Origin: Glandiceps talaboti
Taxonomy: Eukaryota; Hemichordata; Enteropneusta; Spengelidae
Length of the DNA: 62,000 nucleotides
Reading direction: 5' to 3'
NCBI RefSeq assembly: GCF_964340395.1
Contig: NC_135551.1
Coordinates: 29,035,880-29,097,879, forward strand
In this document: piece after piece, positions 39,101 through 47,675 of the stretch
Layout: each line of letters starts with the position of its first letter
How positions within the stretch are numbered: the first letter of the stretch is position 1
Translations under genes and position numbers: made by a program
Notes under the pieces: model-generated
The model's input: only the letters and a program-made list of their open reading frames with translations
What the model was told of the DNA's origin: nothing
Database searches by the model: none

Positions 39101-40653
39101 TTTTGAAATATATTTTTTTTAATCATTCATGTTAAATTGTATTATTTATTCCTTAATGGTTTGTTCTTTACATTTGAAATCTTTTTCTCCTACTCTCTAA
39201 TGTTTATTATTTATTTGTATTATCGTTATAATTATTATTATTATTCCATAATAATGTCATGGTACAAGTAACACGTTACATATATAGGTATAGCATGTTG
39301 ATGGGATGTACAAGGTTGCTATACATACAGTCTATAACTTGTAGTACATCATTAAAGTGGCCATATGGATGGCAAATGGATTTTTACTTCATAAATCAAC
39401 CTTACTATGTATAGTTCTACTTGGAAATACAATGTAAAAGTACATATAATATCAATTTCATGACTGTTTGTAACTCAATATAAATTGCAAAAAATAGAAA
39501 GTGTTTAAACAAGTTTGTTTTTGGACATAGTCATACAATAACAAATATTTTACACACTTTTAATTTTTTTGCAATTTATTGAGTTACAAACAAGGACTTG
39601 CTATATGTACTTTTACAAGTAGAAAATTAAATGTAGTACGTGTTAGTTTTGTCAATTAAAAAACCCAAACATAAAGAGCCAATTTTTATCCACATGGCCA
39701 CATTAACATGATGATGATGATGATGATGGTGATGATGAAAATATTGACCATTTATAAGTTTCAATCATTTATTTTGATGCAGAACATTTTCCTTTCCCCA
39801 TTAAGTACCATACTTTCAATTGTGTACTTTTGCCTTAATTGCTACCTTGTAATTTTTCTAGTTTTTAATTGTAACAGGGTTTGAACATGAATAAAAGATG
39901 GATGATGGTGGTGGTGGTGGTGGTGGATAGTGGTGGTGATAATGATGATGATGATAACAAGCGCGATGGTAACGACGACAATGGTGGTGGTGGTGGTGGT
40001 GGTGGTGATGATGCTGTGGATGATGATGATGATGGTGATGATGGTGGTGGTGGTGGTGGTGGTGAGAATGATGATAACGGGGGTGACAACGACAACAGTG
40101 GTGGTGGTGGTGGTGATGATGATGGTGATGATGACGACAACAACAGAGGTGGTGGTCAGTGTGATGGTGGTGGTACATATTCAAAAGACATTTAGAATAA
40201 TCTAAATTTGTTCAAATACCTTAAAAATTTCGGTGCTGTGGCTACCATATAAATATCACTGGTGTTATATGTTTTTAAAAACTTCTCAAAAGTGGCATCA
40301 TAACCTGGCTTCTTTCGATCTTCTTTTTTCGCAGTTTCGATAGCAACTATTTCTGTCGAAGTTTCTGGAAGACTGAGTAGAAATTCATCCGACCAAAGTT
40401 TGAATGCTGGGTAGTTCTGTGCACCACCTTTGAAAATAACAGGTATGGACGGTTGGACGTACTTTACAAAGAATTCTTGGGGTGTTGGGTATTCATCCAG
40501 CGTAACAACTTGGTTCCATGTTTTTCCAGCCCCCATAGGTTGGAGATGGCCTTGCCAAGAAGTTGGATCGTCGTTGACACTTTCCTCCGCACAAAAAGTG
40601 TTTGACATGCAAAGTAAGAGCACAGAATGGTATAATACTCTCAAAGCAGCCAT
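5758..40653 (-). CDS. ER-lumenal JmjC (cupin-8-like) oxygenase with C-terminal EF-hand region and RVEL tail
   Basis: Ten exons give 436 residues: 40653-40220, 35997-35934, 23510-23385, 20055-19913, 10453-10280, 10068-9999, 9248-9180, 8198-8118, 6965-6888 and 5829-5758. All have GT-AG borders and matching phases. The second in-frame ATG is chosen because it places a signal peptide (MAALRVLYHSVLLLCMSNTF) at the N terminus. Residues about 30-300 form a JmjC/cupin fold: WFSSGGTKSVLHND gives H180 and D182, and AGDCLYIPYKWFHQV gives H258, completing the Fe(II) triad of 2-oxoglutarate oxygenases. Residues 319-330 look like a degenerate EF-hand loop; 366-377 (DVDKDAMLSKAD) is a near-canonical one. 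Sequons at N130 and N243 and the final RVEL fit the ER lumen. A protein hydroxylase is more likely than a histone demethylase. The substrate is unknown, and I know no named human gene with this architecture. Confidence 0.92.
5906..6150. repeat. tandem copies of the last intron-exon junction (extra 3' splice sites)
   Basis: Three further copies, with an 87-97 bp period, of the segment spanning the exon 10 acceptor and first coding bases lie just upstream of the real one. Extra acceptors would start exons at 5927, 6015 and 6102 (real site 5829). Each keeps CTTGTTACAG but then reads GTATTGGCTTAG or GTATTGGCATAG, an in-frame stop after V-L-A. Confidence 0.9.
6545..6887. repeat. tandem copies of the exon 9-intron junction (extra 5' splice sites)
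   Basis: Units of 63 or 67 bp repeat the end of exon 9 and its donor: on the gene strand GGAACAACAGGCA followed by GTAAGTGTTAGAG. Five extra donors have exon ends at 6821, 6758, 6691, 6628 and 6565; the real one is 6888. One copy reads CAACGGGCA. The units lack a clear upstream acceptor, so they offer alternative donors only. Confidence 0.9.
6966..8117 (-). other. JmjC gene intron 8
   Basis: This is AT-rich intron sequence. Its left part contains no recognised element. At about 7765-8020 it holds one copy of a dispersed repeat also found near 15232-15500. Open frames here show no protein-like features. Confidence 0.7.
8118..8198 (-). CDS. JmjC gene exon 8 (EF-hand calcium loop)
   Basis: It encodes residues 361-387. 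The 12-residue loop DVDKDAMLSKAD has Asp at positions 1, 3, 5 and 12, with Ala instead of Gly at position 6 and Leu at 8. Helices on both sides (LFGIL and VKEAMQDALK) complete an EF-hand. Asp at position 12 often lowers calcium affinity or allows magnesium. Confidence 0.85.
8199..9179 (-). other. JmjC gene intron 7
   Basis: No gene or clear repeat was recognised. A slightly GC-richer patch at about 8870-9090 has no reading frame of note. Confidence 0.7.
9278..9529. mobile_element. MITE with perfect 16-bp terminal inverted repeats
   Basis: The element begins AATAGGGAACTTGCAA and ends with the exact reverse complement TTGCAAGTTCCCTATT, 252 bp overall, with no coding capacity. It lies in intron 6 of the JmjC gene, only 28 nt from the exon 7 acceptor. 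The superfamily was not identified. Confidence 0.85.
10731..10886. mobile_element. near-perfect foldback hairpin (156 bp)
   Basis: Two arms of about 70 bp, from TAACACAGTATCAAGCAAAA to CTTGCTTGATACTGTGTTA, pair almost perfectly around a loop of about 13 nt. TA-rich microsatellite DNA flanks it. It is probably a minimal foldback MITE in JmjC intron 4; a structured RNA is the alternative. Confidence 0.85.
11792..11886. repeat. 95-nt imperfect hairpin
   Basis: The outer arms TGCCTGGAGCA and TGCTCCAGGCA pair, as do the inner arms CTCTGAGATTATC and GATAATCTCAAAGAG, with mismatched bulges between. Size and shape resemble a microRNA precursor inside intron 4, but a short MITE is equally possible. 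Confidence 0.6.
12831..12986. repeat. 40-bp tandem repeat, four copies
   Basis: The unit CTAGTTGGTTTCCCTAAATT plus GTTATTTCTAAGGCATCAGT is repeated four times almost without change, in JmjC intron 4. This is a recent expansion. Confidence 0.95.
14975..15091 (-). mobile_element. tRNA-derived SINE
   Basis: On the - strand the sequence starts GGCTCCCTGTGGCATAGTAG. An A-box-like TGGCATAGTAGTTAA lies at 15080-15066 and a B-box GGGTTTGAATCCC at 15037-15025, the spacing of an internal RNA polymerase III promoter. It ends near TTGGAACCA and continues into a non-tRNA tail. A functional tRNA is unlikely because the stems do not close cleanly. It sits in intron 4 of the JmjC gene, same strand. Confidence 0.75.
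17672..17733. repeat. (ACAG)n microsatellite
   Basis: About fifteen tandem ACAG units, nearly uninterrupted. Confidence 0.95.
20056..23384 (-). other. JmjC gene intron 3
   Basis: Non-coding. At 20100-20530 it matches the block at 31740-32220, and near 20995-21100 it carries one arm of the foldback seen at 32575-32795. A copy of the ATATGG-type foldback MITE lies at about 22076-22422. A further possible dispersed fragment lies at about 22950-23230. A short direct repeat (TTGAGTCTGTCTTTAACTTG) occurs near 21455 and 21535. Confidence 0.7.
22076..22422. mobile_element. foldback MITE, CCATATGG family, copy 1
   Basis: The right end reads CCATATGGCCACTTTAA. Internally an inverted pair, CTAACTCAATAAAT and ATTATTGAGTTAAAG, matches the same internal pair in the copies at 37445, 38612 and 39352. 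There is no coding capacity. Confidence 0.7.
23385..23510 (-). CDS. JmjC gene exon 3 (H-x-D iron-binding motif)
   Basis: It encodes residues 167-208, beginning VVWFSSGGTKSVLHNDDVDN. H180 and D182 are the first two metal ligands. CLYRGRKEILFID follows, the strand where related enzymes bind 2-oxoglutarate. The acceptor is TATCTTTCAG and the donor GTAAGT, both strong. Confidence 0.92.
23845..24065. repeat. 55-bp tandem repeat, about four copies
   Basis: A unit built on GACAAGGTTCCCTATGTTAA and TTTTCTGTCTCAGACCTGAA repeats with a 55-bp period. It lies about 330 bp upstream of exon 3, in intron 2. Confidence 0.9.
24604..27288. repeat. tandem segmental duplication in JmjC intron 2
   Basis: Copy A (about 24604-25702) and copy B (about 25699-27288) share long, closely similar segments. 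Examples are the C-rich start ACACCCCCTCCCCC, the block with GGAGATAAAATAA, and the end CACCTGAGCTGGAT. Copy B is longer because it carries the TIR element at 25894-26628. Copy A has about 300 bp of its own sequence (24765-25068) at the matching place. Confidence 0.85.
25894..26628. mobile_element. TIR transposon without coding capacity, inserted in copy B only
   Basis: The ends AAGGCCCTATTACATGATG and the reverse complement AAGGCCTTGTTAGATGGTG match over about 20 bp. Subterminal motifs such as GTCGCATGC and AAGCAACT recur in opposite orientation near both ends. The superfamily is uncertain (P-like, Kolobok-like or hAT-like non-autonomous). Confidence 0.75.
30256..30780. repeat. 48-bp minisatellite, about 11 copies
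   Basis: The unit GTGAGTGAAGGTATAAATCG plus TAACGATACTGTATAGGAAC plus TAGACTAT is repeated about 11 times with very few substitutions. Open frames seen on the - strand are translations of this repeat. Confidence 0.95.
31751..32006. mobile_element. TIR element, ACAAACTAAAA family, copy 1
   Basis: The left arm reads AACTAAAATAGGCACAAACT and the right arm, inverted, AATAGTTTTAGTTTGTGGCT. The same arms bound 55687-55956, and a left-arm-like copy lies near 20116. No coding capacity. Confidence 0.7.
32575..32795. mobile_element. foldback element
   Basis: Imperfect arms of about 85 bp pair across a short centre: AATCAGAATGCC near 32660-32670 and its partner CATTCTGATGAGGAT near 32702-32716. A single arm in reverse orientation appears at about 20995-21100. 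Confidence 0.65.
32974..33320. mobile_element. MITE, TGGTTCCG family, copy 1
   Basis: It begins TGGTTCCGATTA and ends TAACCGGAACCA, and is similar through much of its length to the reverse complement of 60428-60729. No transposase frame. Confidence 0.85.
35434..35705. repeat. G-run-rich direct duplication (about 207 bp apart)
   Basis: Two similar blocks start CCACAGC followed by a long G-run, continue with GGGGCTAACAC, then CCCCCA and AGGTCTCACATTA-like sequence. They lie 0.2-0.6 kb upstream of JmjC exon 2 in the genome's + orientation. Confidence 0.8.
35934..35997 (-). CDS. JmjC gene exon 2
   Basis: It encodes R145 (shared codon) and KFLPLPESLRCDAVIKELVD plus T, residues 146-166, with a TTTTCTTTCAG acceptor and a GTAAGT donor. 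It joins WFSSGGTKS in exon 3 without a gap, as in other cupin-8 proteins. Confidence 0.88.
37445..37784. mobile_element. foldback MITE, CCATATGG family, copy 2
   Basis: The inner inverted pair GTTTGTAACTCAATA and GTGAGTTACAAAC and the outer pair GGCTTCCTACTTGA and TCAAGTAGGAAGCC define the fold. The right end is AATGGCCACTGTAA. The left end is degraded. Confidence 0.75.
38199..38587. mobile_element. large foldback element (arms about 150-180 bp)
   Basis: The left arm, with ACAACTGCCGACATCAGACC, ATTGATTAATAACACTT and GAACAGTTTTATGGC, is mirrored by the right arm with GCCATAAAACTGTTC, AGTGTTATTAATCCAATTC and TGATGTCAGCAGTTGT. The centre is about 38370-38440. Confidence 0.8.
38612..38962. mobile_element. 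foldback MITE, CCATATGG family, copy 3
   Basis: It begins TTAAAGTGACCATATGGAT. The inner pair GTTTGTAACTAAATA and TTTATTGAGTTACAAAC matches the other copies. Confidence 0.75.
39352..39706. mobile_element. foldback MITE, CCATATGG family, copy 4
   Basis: It begins TTAAAGTGGCCATATGGAT and ends ATCCACATGGCCACATTAA; inner pair TGTTTGTAACTCAATA and TTATTGAGTTACAAACA. This is the copy with the best-preserved ends. A (GAT)n run begins next to its right end. Confidence 0.85.
39902..40178. repeat. GGT/GAT trinucleotide block
   Basis: About 280 bp of imperfect GGT, GAT and GAC triplets. All frames on both strands are open across it and give poly-His, poly-Ser/Pro or poly-Val/Met translations, so none is taken as coding. 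It starts about 40 nt after the exon 1 donor of the JmjC gene. Confidence 0.9.
40220..40653 (-). CDS. JmjC gene exon 1 (signal peptide and N-terminal domain)
   Basis: It encodes residues 1-144 plus two bases. The hydrophobic segment VLYHSVLLLCMSNTFCA suggests cleavage near residue 22. It continues through WNQVVTLDEYPTPQEFF and PSIPVIFKGGAQNYPAF, the usual start of cupin-8/JmjC hydroxylases. The exon ends TTTTTAAG before GTATTTG. An in-frame ATG 72 nt upstream (at 40725) would place 24 polar residues before the signal peptide, so it is less likely. Confidence 0.85.
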
Positions 40654-41028
40654 GGGTAGTGAAATGGAGAGGTTCCGACGTTCGAACCTATCTTGAATTG
40701 ACAGCAAAACGTTATTTGCTTGCACTGCAGCCTGTCCGCCCTATCGAAATGTCTGACGGTGAGAAATTGCTGGTAAGACTTTGACACAACAGTACGTGCA
40801 GAGCTTCAAACACGGAAGTAGAAGTAGCGAACAAATGCGTGTCCGTACGAGAGAACAAACACATACGTGTGTATATCCGGGAGTGTACGTTCTACGATAG
40901 TATACAATTGTTTACATTCCTTCCTCGTACTCCTCGTCAAGAAAAGTTTTCGTAAAGTAGGATCATCAGTGCGCCCTCGCCGACAATCTGAATGCATATA
41001 ATAATACCCGGATGAAGAAAGGCAGAAA
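40654..41028. promoter_or_regulatory. shared bidirectional promoter, JmjC gene (-) and SRRM1 (+)
   Basis: The two start codons face away from each other across 375 bp. The stretch is less AT-rich than its surroundings and contains several CpGs. I see no TATA box at a useful place. An ETS-like core, CACGGAAGTA, lies at 40811-40820. Transcription start sites cannot be read from sequence. Confidence 0.6.
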
Positions 41029-44000
41029 ATGGCGGACGCAGGTTTCTTCCGCGTAAGTAGCAAACAGAAAAATAGCATATGTATCACAACTCTTTGTTTT
41101 ATGCTATTCTATTAGCCCTGAAACAAATCTATTACTAGCTTGATGTGCTTATAGGAAGAATTCTGGTTGCAATATTCCCAAAACATTGTGTGGAAGCTGA
41201 TTTAAAGTTCGGCAGTGCTATGCATCGTGCGGGAAAGCGTGCATGATACATTAGTGTGAAAGCGTGGGGCTTGCAACTCGAGCGTTTACGGTTTTAGTTG
41301 GTTTCAATATACGTGTAGCTAGGCTTAATTTATACAGTAGTTTTACAAGTTTTAGCAGTCCAACGCCGTTACTTTCTTGAGATATATTCCACACTATACT
41401 TGTAGGGTTTCTTCTGGTGCCACTGCCACTGCTAGCTTTTTCTTTCTTTCTTTTTGGTGGGGGGGGGGGGGGGGGGGCACAGCCACGCTGACGTATGTTA
41501 TACGTGTAATAATATACTGAATTGCTAGTGCTAGCACCACTACAAATTAAATACGATATTTGGACAAGATTTTTATGTCCTCAAATATTTCATTTTGATT
41601 CAGTATTCTGTCGATGAGCAGCATAATGAAACGGCATTTTCCCTACGCCTTTCTCAGAGTTTGTATTGTACTCAAAAACAGTACCGTTTCATTGTGAAAT
41701 ATGACGGTTTGGTTTTTCATTCTGGTGATTTCCGATTCACTTTCTGATACATTTTGACCATTCAACTTCTAAGCATTTTGTATCCATTCATTGGTTACAA
41801 TCTATTGATATGCATAATACTGTCTTATCACAAATGAATGAAAGAAATGAATTTGTACATGGGTGAACCAGAGTCTAGAGATTTGAACAATATTACACTC
41901 CTGTAAACATTAAAGTGCAACATGAAATATTGCCCTCCAGTCAGTTCACCAGAAATATTTTCACAAAAAGTAACTACTTATGAATTCAATGAAGATTAAA
42001 TACCTTGTGGAGGTAATATAAAACTTGTAAAACACTTATTAACAGAAACTGTGCATAATGCATACATCATCTTTGTGCTGCAATTGCTTTCAATAAATGT
42101 TCTGAGTATAACACAAACTTAATTAAATCATATTTGACCTCATTTACAGGGCACCAGTGCTGAGCAGGATAATCGTTTTTCCAACAAACACAAGAAACTG
42201 TTGAAGCAGATGAAGTTTGCCGAGGTTTTAGAGAAACGGGTAGGTGTGAGAACGAGAAAGGAATCAGCATTTTAAATTTTTGCATCTGTGGAAAATATTT
42301 TGGTATTTACGGAGTTTGTATTTATAGACAGTTTACAGCTATATGTGTATGACAAACTTATTCTTGATTTCAAAATTCCACAATACTTACTTGTTGTTGA
42401 TGCTCTGCTGATTGTGTTAACATCCCACCCCTCACCCCAGTGAATCACACAAAGCAGGAGGAGGAAGAGGGTGTTTTTAGTATTTTTGATAGTGTGGGGA
42501 GCTACAGAACATGAGATTATGTGTGGTTATGGCAATACCCAATTTTAGAGTTGAATGATGGAAGGATAGCCATCCTGCAAGGGTATTGATAACCAAGACT
42601 AGGTTGTTTACAGTTACAAACAGAGGGAGAGATTGTTGTCAACAATGATAAATTCATATTTATCAGTGCAGTAATACTGAAGTTCCAACATTTCACAATT
42701 CAAGATGGTAGATTTACAAGTCATTTTCACCTCTTATGTGTTTCAGGTTGCCATGAGCAAAGTGAATCTGGATACAATCAAACCATGGATTACACAGAAA
42801 ATTACAGATATCCTTGGATTTGAAGATGACGTAGTCATTGAGTTCATTTGTAATCAGTTGGAAACAGAGGTAATAATCACATTTCTGTGTGCCTTTGCCT
42901 TATACAACCATCAAATAGCAATATAAACATGTCACAAGTCTACAATTTGTCATAATACAGAGATTTGTTTACAAAGTCTGTCAATCGTTTACCTTTTTTC
43001 TTGAATGACCACTGCACAGTGATTGTTGTACTGTGTCTCCTGCAATGTATAAGAAGTCATCTTGTCAATTTAGGGACTTGAAATTTGAGATTCATTTGTT
43101 AATTATTTGTCTTGTTCTAGTGATTGTCACCAGAAAACATTTCCTTCAGTCTCAGAAAAAAAAGATGAAATGCATTGTGGGATATGAGGACTACGTAATG
43201 TATTTATGTGTATTGATGTTATATATTGAACTGAACAAACTTTTTCATATTTAGGGAAAAAAATCAAGAAAAAAAATCAAGATAAAAAGTGAAAACTGAA
43301 CGAAGTATGTTGTATGTAAACCAATTGCTAAATAGTGGTTGCAAAGGCAAACGCTGATCAGTTTATATTTAGAAAAACACTGTTGCCCCTATTACTGTTT
43401 AAGAATTGAGTACATGCCACTTATTTTTACTATTTCATCTCTCACGATTCAGATAATTCTAAAAATATTATCGTGCCTTAAAGGTGAGTCGAGTTAAAGT
43501 GGCTGGCGCTCGGTCATATACAGTCCCTACAGCTTGCCTAGCTTGCTATCGACAGTAACTCATCCTCAAGTTACGGTACATGGTGCAACATCCAAAACGT
43601 TCTAAACCCAGTACACAGCAGTAACAGTACGTTCCGACCTACCCACATTAAATGGTCTGTATAGTACCTCTAGCAGGCAGTCATTCATGTCGCCTTATTT
43701 GTTCTTAAGCAAAAAAAAAAGTTTTGTGCTGTTGGTAAATCAATTCAGGCTGTGCAGATTTCTAAGAGGTAATGTAAAACAAAGATAGTGTACAGCGTTT
43801 GGTGAACAACATACTGTGATAGTTTTGTAGGGATGGTGAAGAAGATTACTTCTAGGGGAAGGGATATGAAAGATGTTTGTTTACACAAGTTTTCACTCAA
43901 CATTTTTATTTTCACTACCTTATAATTGTAGACTTTTTTTTTTGTAAGACAAGAATATTTCTGTAGTAATATTGTATTAGCATGGGAACACTTTTTTGTC

Positions 44001-47000
44001 GTAAATTTAATTTTTCTTGTTTGAGATCATATTTGTGGACGCTGAAGTCTGGTTAGTTTCACATGTACTTAATGTGGCTGCTTCCCCTTGTATCTTGTGA
44101 CAGAATCCCGAACCTCGCACCATGCAGATCAATCTTACTGGCTTTCTCAATGGCAAAAATGCCCGTGAATTCATGGGCCAATTATGGGAACTCTTAGTGA
44201 GTGCCCAGGAAAATATTGCAGGAATTCCTGCAGCATTTCTTGAAAAGAAGAAAGAGGAGATAAAACAGAGACAGGTGAATATTTGTGTCTTAAAATAAGA
44301 TTTGAAGGTTACTGACTTTTATTGGAACATGGTTGACTAGACGTGTCGGGGGGAAAAAGGGAAAAACTCTGAAGGGCTGGCTTGCCCTCAAAAGTGAAAA
44401 AGATGGCACTCCCCATCATATGGAAATGGAAAGGATGCAAGTTTCTGTTGTATTTTGAGATCAGGATTTAGAACATATATGCACTGAAAACTGTTTCTGC
44501 TCTGTAGAAGCTCCTATACAGTACTTGTACAGAGTGCAAACAGTAATGCGTATTAAATTGTAAGAATTTGTGTATACCATGTCCATAGTTACTGATAAAG
44601 ATGGTTTTGAAGTAGGTCATGCAACATTTGATTTGGATGATGTTTTTTTTTTTAGAACTCTGACAGGGGGGGGGGGGGGGTTAAAACCTGGAAAAATTTA
44701 AAGTTACAAGTTTAATATTACTCATATTAGTAATGGTTAGCATGTTGTAAATATTACCTACATATTATTTCCATACTTGAGTAGAGTTTACTTAACTACA
44801 GTACTTAACTGCAAAAATTTCAGTCAGTTTGCAAATGTACTTATTTTATCATGAATGGTTGTTTCAGATTTGGTAACATGGATATCATAACTGTTTATCC
44901 TTGTCATTGATTGTAGCTTGAACAAGAAAGAATCAAAGAGGGACTCAAGAAACATCTACCAGAAGAAGGGGGTGATGGCAGTACAGATGATGAAAAAGAA
45001 GTGAATGGTGAAGAAAGGTAAAAAAGAAAATTATGGTCTTTGTTTTTCTTAAGATATTCACATTGTAGATTGTAGTTTCGAGGCAAGGAATGGCCAAAAT
45101 TTGGAGACACTGGTATTAAAAACCGATAGATGACTTCTGTGAGTTATATACTTTGATGTACATATTTCAATTGTTTTAGGCAGCATTTCCTATGACTTGT
45201 CAGTGATTTCTGTCATTGTTCTACTCTGACACTAGAGGGCATGATTTATCTGAAAGGTTTGTCTTACCTAGTGGAAAATGACACTGATTTCTTATTGTAG
45301 GAGTCGGTCAAGATCAAGGTCCAAGTCCAAGTCACCACGTCGGTCATCACGGTCGGGATCAAGCAGCGGCTCAGAGACAACCAAACCAAAGACTAAAGCT
45401 ACCAAGGGGTCAGAATCGCCACCACCTGTAGGTGTAATCAAATCTGAAGACAAAACCAAGTAAGTACAAACAGTTTTCCAAGGCTGATATCATTAGGTGT
45501 GGTCTCCTGTTATCCACAGCAGGATATATGATTTTAACCCTTTCACCACCAGTACCCGGTATACCGGGACGCGCTAGGGCGCCCACCAGAACCCGGTATA
45601 CCGGGACGCCAAAGTTCATTCACCTATCTTGCCGTAAAACCGTTCAGAGGCAGCAATTGCTGCAAAATTTGCTGCCATAACTAGTTCCACACATGCGTAT
45701 TAACCTTGTTTATATTGCCTGCCATTTTGAATGTATGATAGTGAACGATATCGAGAGCTACGATCCAAATGACGAGCGATCGTAATTTTACGTGCGTTTT
45801 TCGCCCACAAGATCGAATTTAAACATGGCGGATATAATTAACGGCTCTCATAACATGGTCTACGATATAAATTATGTCACTGTCTTTGAATATTTCGACT
45901 GAATTTGACTCGAAATACATCATTGAATACAAGTATTTAGCTGTGGGAACACATTGTACTTGTGTGTAAGCATCAAATTCCCGCTAAGTCCGTATGAGCT
46001 GCCGGCGGCAGTTTACGGTTGAATTTTTGAATGTCGGCAAATTTACGCAATCTTGTGACAGGTACTGACTCCCATACTAACGTCTTGGTTGTAATTTTTG
46101 GCTATAAAATGGATTATTTTCTTTTGTTACATCTCAGTAATGACTTGTATTTGTACTAGCTCAGCGTGTGAAGGTCAGTGGAGGGAAATTTATGCACGAT
46201 ACGGGCGATTTTACGAATCGGATTTTTTATGTGCGTTTTTCAACGTAAAATTCAAATTTCAACATCGCCGAAGCAAAATCTGTCTCCCCTAACGTAACTT
46301 ACAATGTAAATAACGGTGCTGTTCGTAGAAATTTCCACTCAATTTTGACTATGAATACGATTTTTTATACAAGGAGATGACTGAGTGAACTCAATGCAGG
46401 AAATGGAAGGATCAGATTATCGCAACGTAACTTCAAAGTCCCGACTGCATATTTGGTTTTGTGGGTACAGCATGTTGGCAAAAAGCGCCACTTTGGCGTC
46501 CCGATTTGGACTCGTATACTACCAACTTGTGGGCATTTTTTACTGATTTTGAGCATAAATTTGGTGATAATTTTTTGTTGTTCTGTCAAATAATGATATA
46601 TAATTACACAAAGTGATTTTTCTGAAGGTATTGGTGCAACGACTTCAGGTATTTTTGTCCCTTTCATTGTCGGTGCGGGACCGACTAATTGCGTCGTAAT
46701 CAGATTAGAGAGCCGTTATTTTTTTCCGTTCAAATTTAATACGACTGAAAATAACATTTTCTGCCAAATTTTCGCCGATTTTGACCATTTAACCAGTATA
46801 CATAATTTTGTAGAAACATAAATGTTGGTATTTTGAATTTAGTTTGTTATATAAATGTTTTGTTTATTTGTGACATGTCAATAAATAAACAACACAGGTT
46901 TTTTTTACCAATATTTTCTTATTTTAACCCAAATTTCAGTTGTGAATGTGATATTTGAATGTGTTTATTTGTAAGTATGATATAGACAATTTATTTTCCA

Positions 47001-47278
47001 GTAAAATGATACCTAATTTTCAAAGATTGGGCAATTCTAAGGATGTTTGTATCAATTTGATTGCATACCACTCACTCTCACTTTATGTTAGTGAGGGGGC
47101 TGGTGGAGCACAAACAATCCCATGAGGCCAATGGTGGTGAAAGAGTTAAAGTATGTATGATGCAAAATGCTAATTTTATTCAAAAGTGTGACTGTTATGA
47201 TGATAACTTTGTGATTCACCCTCTGAACAACAGATTGATGATCCTTGTCCTTCTGAACTGTCAACACACATATAGTAT

Positions 47279-47349
<71 letters not shown>

Positions 47350-47454
47350 CCACACATACACACACATAAATGTATGTACATGCACACACATACATACATA
47401 CATACATACATACATACATACATACATACATACATACATACATACATACATACA

Positions 47455-47486
<32 letters not shown>

Positions 47487-47628
47487 CATACATTTTGGGG
47501 TCCACGTTTATAGGTGTTCGTCACCAGTGTGGACTGCCTAAGGCTGACTATTGTCAGTTAAATAAAAAATAAATACATACACACACACACACACACATAA
47601 ATACACACGTATGTACATAGGTAGGTAT

Positions 47629-47675
<47 letters not shown>

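Larger units (their letters stand above)
35998..40219 (-). other. JmjC gene intron 1
   Basis: Contents are a (GT)n run at 36161-36186, a GAAT/GAGT/ACAAATG quasi-repeat at about 37095-37275, three CCATATGG-family foldback MITEs (37445, 38612, 39352), a large foldback at 38199-38587, and a trinucleotide-rich GGT/GAT block at 39902-40178 starting about 40 nt inside the intron. No exon of another gene is supported. Confidence 0.75.

Noticed and set aside
39858-40205. His-rich, Ser/Pro-rich and Gly/Asp-rich frames on both strands
   Set aside because: They come from the GGT/GAT trinucleotide block inside JmjC intron 1; all frames are open equally.
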